Assembly (NCBI GenBank): GCA_023228195.1
Contig: JALOBR010000071.1
Location: forward strand, 1-7,675
Length of the DNA: 7,675 nt
Reading direction: 5' to 3'
Source of the DNA: Candidatus Omnitrophota bacterium
Lineage (GTDB): Bacteria > Omnitrophota > Gorgyraeia > Duberdicusellales > 4484-171
The notes under the pieces are model-generated. The model was not told the DNA's origin. It did no database searches and saw only the letters and a program-made list of their open reading frames with translations. A program made the translations under genes and the position numbers. This document shows, one piece after another, positions 4,745 through 7,675 of this stretch (position 1 is the first letter of the stretch; every line of letters begins with the position of its first letter).

Positions 4745-5566
4745 TTAAAACTCCAGGTCCTTTTGCTGCTCCTGCATGGAATATTTTTTAAGTTTCATTA
4801 ACGCGTCTTTTTCGATTTGCCTTACGCGTTCCCTTGAAACACTTAAAATCTTTGATACTTCTGCCAATGTGTGTGACTTGCCATTTTCTATGCCGAAGCG
4901 TAAATTAAGGACTTGCCGTTCTCTCTCTGTGACAAAGTCTAGTAGATGCACGACTCTTTCATGGTCAAAGAATTTTTCTACTTCCTTATTGGTGTCTGCA
5001 TATTCGCTTCCCTGGATAAAATCTCCTAGTTGAGATTCGCCGTCTTCTCCTACCGGAGCTTCCAAGGAAGCTTTTTTTTGCATCCACATTTCTATTTCTC
5101 CGACTTTTTCAACCGGAAGTTTTATCTTGACGGCTATTTCGCCCCTGCTGGGCTCTCTTTTTAATTTCTGCCGCAGGGTTTCGTTTATTTTCTTGTATTT
5201 GGATATAAATTCGCTCATGTAAACCGGTATGCGAATGGTTTTGCCCTGATCAATCAGCGCACGGGAAATTGCCTGTCGTATCCACCATGCAGCGTAAGTT
5301 GAAAACCGGAAACCTTTGCCGATATTGAATTTGTCGATTGCGCGCATAAGCCCGATATTACCCTCGGCAATTAAGTCCATAAGCGGAAGGTCAAAGTGGC
5401 TGTAATGTTTGGCAATGTTTACAACCAGCTTAAGGTTTGCGTTTATGATTTTGCGCCTTGCCTCACGGTTGCCGTGTTTTGCTTTGCGTATCAAATCTTC
5501 TTCTTCACTTTTAGAAAGAAGAGAAATGTGTTTTATTCTATTGAGATACGCTTTTATTGCTTCCAT
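4745..5566 (-). CDS. Sigma-70 family RNA polymerase sigma factor, primary-like (group 1/2), lacking region 1.1
   Basis: This 273-aa protein directs RNA polymerase to promoters. Region 1.2 is at about residues 1-30. Region 2 spans about 36-107 with DLIAEGNIGLMRAIDKF and the melting/-10 motif FSTYAAWWIRQAIS (F88, Y91, W94, W95, Q98, S101). These match E. coli sigma70 F427, Y430, W433, W434 and Q437, with Ser for T440. Region 3 is at about 115-190. Region 4 is at about 205-262 with the helix-turn-helix VSRERVRQIEKDAL. These contacts suggest recognition of consensus TATAAT/TTGACA promoters. At 273 aa it lacks region 1.1 and the non-conserved insert of RpoD, so it looks like a group 2 (RpoS-like) factor, though a short housekeeping factor cannot be excluded. 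The ATG lies 10 nt after the ppdK stop. The only SD-like run (AAAGGA, inside the end of ppdK) is about 20 nt upstream, so translation is probably coupled to ppdK. No in-frame start exists just upstream. Confidence 0.93.
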   Translation of the reverse strand: MEAIKAYLNRIKHISLLSKSEEEDLIRKAKHGNREARRKIINANLKLVVNIAKHYSHFDLPLMDLIAEGNIGLMRAIDKFNIGKGFRFSTYAAWWIRQAISRALIDQGKTIRIPVYMSEFISKYKKINETLRQKLKREPSRGEIAVKIKLPVEKVGEIEMWMQKKASLEAPVGEDGESQLGDFIQGSEYADTNKEVEKFFDHERVVHLLDFVTERERQVLNLRFGIENGKSHTLAEVSKILSVSRERVRQIEKDALMKLKKYSMQEQQKDLEF

Positions 5567-5576
5567 AGTGTTTGTA

Positions 5577-7675
5577 CTATTTTTTTCCTTTGCTTGTTTT
5601 TTCTTTTAAAACAGCCTGTGCCGCAGAAAGTCTCGCAATCGGTACCCTAAACGGTGAGCACGAAACATAGTTCATCCCTACTTTATGGCAGAATTCAACT
5701 GATTTCGGCTCTCCTCCATGTTCGCCGCATATTCCGACTTTCAAGTCTTTGCGGGTCTTTCTGCCGCGTTCAATGCCAACTTTAATTAATTGGCCCACGC
5801 CTTCCTGGTCGATAGTTTGGAAAGGATCGTCGCCAAGTATTCCTTTTTTGATGTATTCAGGCAAAAATCCACCGATATCGTCTCTGGAAAATCCAAAGCT
5901 CATTTGAGTAAGGTCATTTGTTCCAAAGGAGAAAAATTCGGCAACTTTTGCTATCTTATCAGCAGTTAAAGCCGCGCGCGGAATCTCAATCATTGTTCCA
6001 AACATTACCGGCATTTTCTTTAAGGAATATTTCTTAATAACTTCTTCGTATATCCCCTTCATTATATTTAACTGATCGGTAAGCTCTTCCACGGTGCATA
6101 CGACAGGAATCATGATTTCCGGTTCAACCTTGCTTCCTGATTTAATAATCTCAGCTGAAGCTTCGAGTATAGCCCTTATTTGCATTTGGGTTATTTCAGG
6201 ATACGTTACTCCCAATCGTACGCCGCGATGGCCCATCATTGGGTTGCTTTCGTGTAACGCGTCAGCTCTTTTCCTGAATTCCTCAATCCCGATATTTAAG
6301 CTTTGGGCTAATTCTTGCTGTTGTTTTTCATCACGCGGTACAAATTCATGAAGCGGCGGATCCAACAAGCGTATAGTTACAGGAAAGCCTTTCATTGCTT
6401 CGAGTGTTTGTTTTATGTCTGCTTTTGCAAAGGGAAATAGTTCATTAAGCGCAAGTTTTCTTTCCTCGACTGTTTTCGAAACTATCATTTTGCGTAGTAG
6501 AAATAACGGTTTTTCCGCACCTTTACCGTAAAACATATGTTCGGTTCTAAAAAGCCCGATACCTTCTGCGCCAAAAGACCTTGCTTTTTGAGCATCTTCG
6601 GGGGTGTCGGCATTGGCTCTGATTTTTAAGCGTCTGAATAAGTCGCACATTTTTAAAAATTCTGAAAGGATTTGGTTTTCTTCGGAAGCATCCATCATTT
6701 TAAGCTGTCCGGCATAAACATTTCCTTTTGTTCCGTTTAAGGTTAGCCATTGGCCTTCTTTCAGCATTTTATCGCCGGCTTTTAAGGTTTTTGCATCATA
6801 GTCTACGTGTAGGTTGCTGCAACCTACAATGCAACACTTTCCCCATCCCCTGGCTACTAATGCAGCGTGTGACGTCATGCCGCCACGCGCCGTAAGTATA
6901 CACTGCGCCGCGCGCATTCCTTCGACGTCTTCAGGATTTGTTTCTTCGCGCACAAGAACTACTTTTTTACCTTCTTTTGCCCATTTTACGGCTTCGTTTG
7001 CGCTAAAAACAATCATTCCGGCTGCACCCCCTGGGCCCGCAGGAAGTCCTTTCGCGATAGGTTTATTTATTAATTCTTCTTTAGGATCAATTATCGGATG
7101 AAGTAATTCGTCCAATTGCGCAGGTGTAACTCTCATTACAGCTTCTTCTTTTTTAATGAGTTTTTCCTTGACCATATCGGTTGCCATCTTTATTGCCGCA
7201 GGGCCGTTACGTTTGCCTACGCGGCATTGAAGCATATAAAGAATCCCGTTCTCAATGGTAAACTCTATGTCAAGCATGTCGTGGTAATGCTTTTCCAGCC
7301 TGTTTCGTATATCGACAAGCTCTTTATAAAGTTTCGGCATACCTTTTTCAAGGCTTACCAGTTCCTTATTGTGTTCGCTTTTTGAATATTCATTTATTGG
7401 GGCAGGTGTGCGTATTCCGGCAACCACATCTTCTCCCTGCGCGTTTATTAGATATTCGCCGTAAAACTTGTTTTCACCGTTACCGGGATTTCTGGTAAAT
7501 GCAACTCCGGTTGCGCTTGTCTCTCCCATATTGCCGAAAACCATTGATTGCACGTTTACTGCCGTTCCCCATTCATCAGGAATATTTTCGATTCTTCTGT
7601 AGGATATGGCTCTTTTTCCGTTCCAGGAAAGAAATACCGCAGAAATTCCGCCCCATAACTGTTGCGCCGGGTCAT
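5577..7675 (-). CDS. ppdK: Pyruvate, phosphate dikinase, C-terminal 698 residues (5' end beyond window)
   Basis: PPDK interconverts pyruvate + ATP + phosphate with PEP + AMP + PPi in the cytoplasm, supporting gluconeogenesis or PPi-linked glycolysis. The frame stays open from the stop (TAG, 5577-5579) to the window edge, so the true start is outside; an apparent GTG start at 7553 is an internal Val in the conserved VNVQSMVFGNMG stretch. Numbering visible residues from the edge: the end of the ATP-grasp nucleotide-binding domain comes first (GVAFTRNP). Next is the phosphohistidine swivel domain with TARGGMTSHAA, catalytic His about 269. Last is the PEP/pyruvate TIM barrel with GLFRTEHMF (Arg about 376), RLLDPPLHEF, GTNDLTQ and GICGEHGG (catalytic Cys about 649). 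By comparison with the family (His455 in the Clostridium symbiosum enzyme) about 185 N-terminal residues are missing. All expected catalytic residues seen here are intact. It is the first visible gene of a ppdK-sigma-apt run. Confidence 0.97.
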   Translation of the reverse strand, partial: DPAQQLWGGISAVFLSWNGKRAISYRRIENIPDEWGTAVNVQSMVFGNMGETSATGVAFTRNPGNGENKFYGEYLINAQGEDVVAGIRTPAPINEYSKSEHNKELVSLEKGMPKLYKELVDIRNRLEKHYHDMLDIEFTIENGILYMLQCRVGKRNGPAAIKMATDMVKEKLIKKEEAVMRVTPAQLDELLHPIIDPKEELINKPIAKGLPAGPGGAAGMIVFSANEAVKWAKEGKKVVLVREETNPEDVEGMRAAQCILTARGGMTSHAALVARGWGKCCIVGCSNLHVDYDAKTLKAGDKMLKEGQWLTLNGTKGNVYAGQLKMMDASEENQILSEFLKMCDLFRRLKIRANADTPEDAQKARSFGAEGIGLFRTEHMFYGKGAEKPLFLLRKMIVSKTVEERKLALNELFPFAKADIKQTLEAMKGFPVTIRLLDPPLHEFVPRDEKQQQELAQSLNIGIEEFRKRADALHESNPMMGHRGVRLGVTYPEITQMQIRAILEASAEIIKSGSKVEPEIMIPVVCTVEELTDQLNIMKGIYEEVIKKYSLKKMPVMFGTMIEIPRAALTADKIAKVAEFFSFGTNDLTQMSFGFSRDDIGGFLPEYIKKGILGDDPFQTIDQEGVGQLIKVGIERGRKTRKDLKVGICGEHGGEPKSVEFCHKVGMNYVSCSPFRVPIARLSAAQAVLKEKTSKGKK

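Noticed and set aside
7551..7553. GTG as the start of ppdK
   Set aside because: The frame continues upstream to the window edge with conserved PPDK sequence (IPDEWGTAVN), so this is an internal Val.

Overview
Every gene I can support lies on the minus strand, so the window reads right to left as a co-directional bacterial segment of moderate to low GC. The content is chromosomal: the C-terminal four fifths of pyruvate phosphate dikinase, a sigma-70 family factor, adenine phosphoribosyltransferase, a tRNA-Arg(CCT), ribosomal protein S21, and then a run of small regulatory, envelope and unknown genes. No phage, transposase, CRISPR or rRNA sequence is visible. The mix of PPDK, a short PilZ/STAS regulator, a zinc-finger membrane protein and a DUF3108-like exported protein would suit an uncultured Gram-negative-type lineage such as Omnitrophota. 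That is an impression from gene style, not a demonstrated placement.

Layout, right to left. 7675-5577: ppdK, cut by the window edge. 5566-4745: a sigma factor with primary-sigma-like regions 2 to 4 but no region 1.1, starting 10 nt after the ppdK stop. 4719-4201: apt, 25 nt further on, with a strong Shine-Dalgarno (SD) site. 4103-4031: tRNA-Arg(CCT) without an encoded CCA. 3780-3619: rpsU (53 aa), absent from longer-ORF predictions because it is short, with an extended -10 promoter. 3543-1924: a three-gene group of a zf-HC2 single-pass membrane protein, a STAS-PilZ fusion, and a membrane-anchored coiled-coil protein. 1908-713: two small unknown proteins and a secreted DUF3108-like protein, tightly packed. 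554-342: a ribbon-helix-helix DNA-binding protein with its own strong promoter. 341-1: no supportable gene, but one stable-looking hairpin.

Two places deserve attention. First, the zf-HC2, STAS-PilZ and coiled-coil genes look like a membrane-linked signalling unit. An anti-sigma-like zinc finger sits beside an anti-sigma-antagonist-like STAS domain fused to a c-di-GMP receptor domain, and the STAS domain has Tyr at the usual phospho-Ser position. Second, the promoter of the ribbon-helix-helix gene abuts four exact-period 10-bp repeats (596-635), CAC[C/T] followed by A-tracts, over the expected transcription start. That is a plausible autoregulatory operator array and also a phased A-tract bend. 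Both are inferences from sequence; the genes are seen directly, the functions are not.
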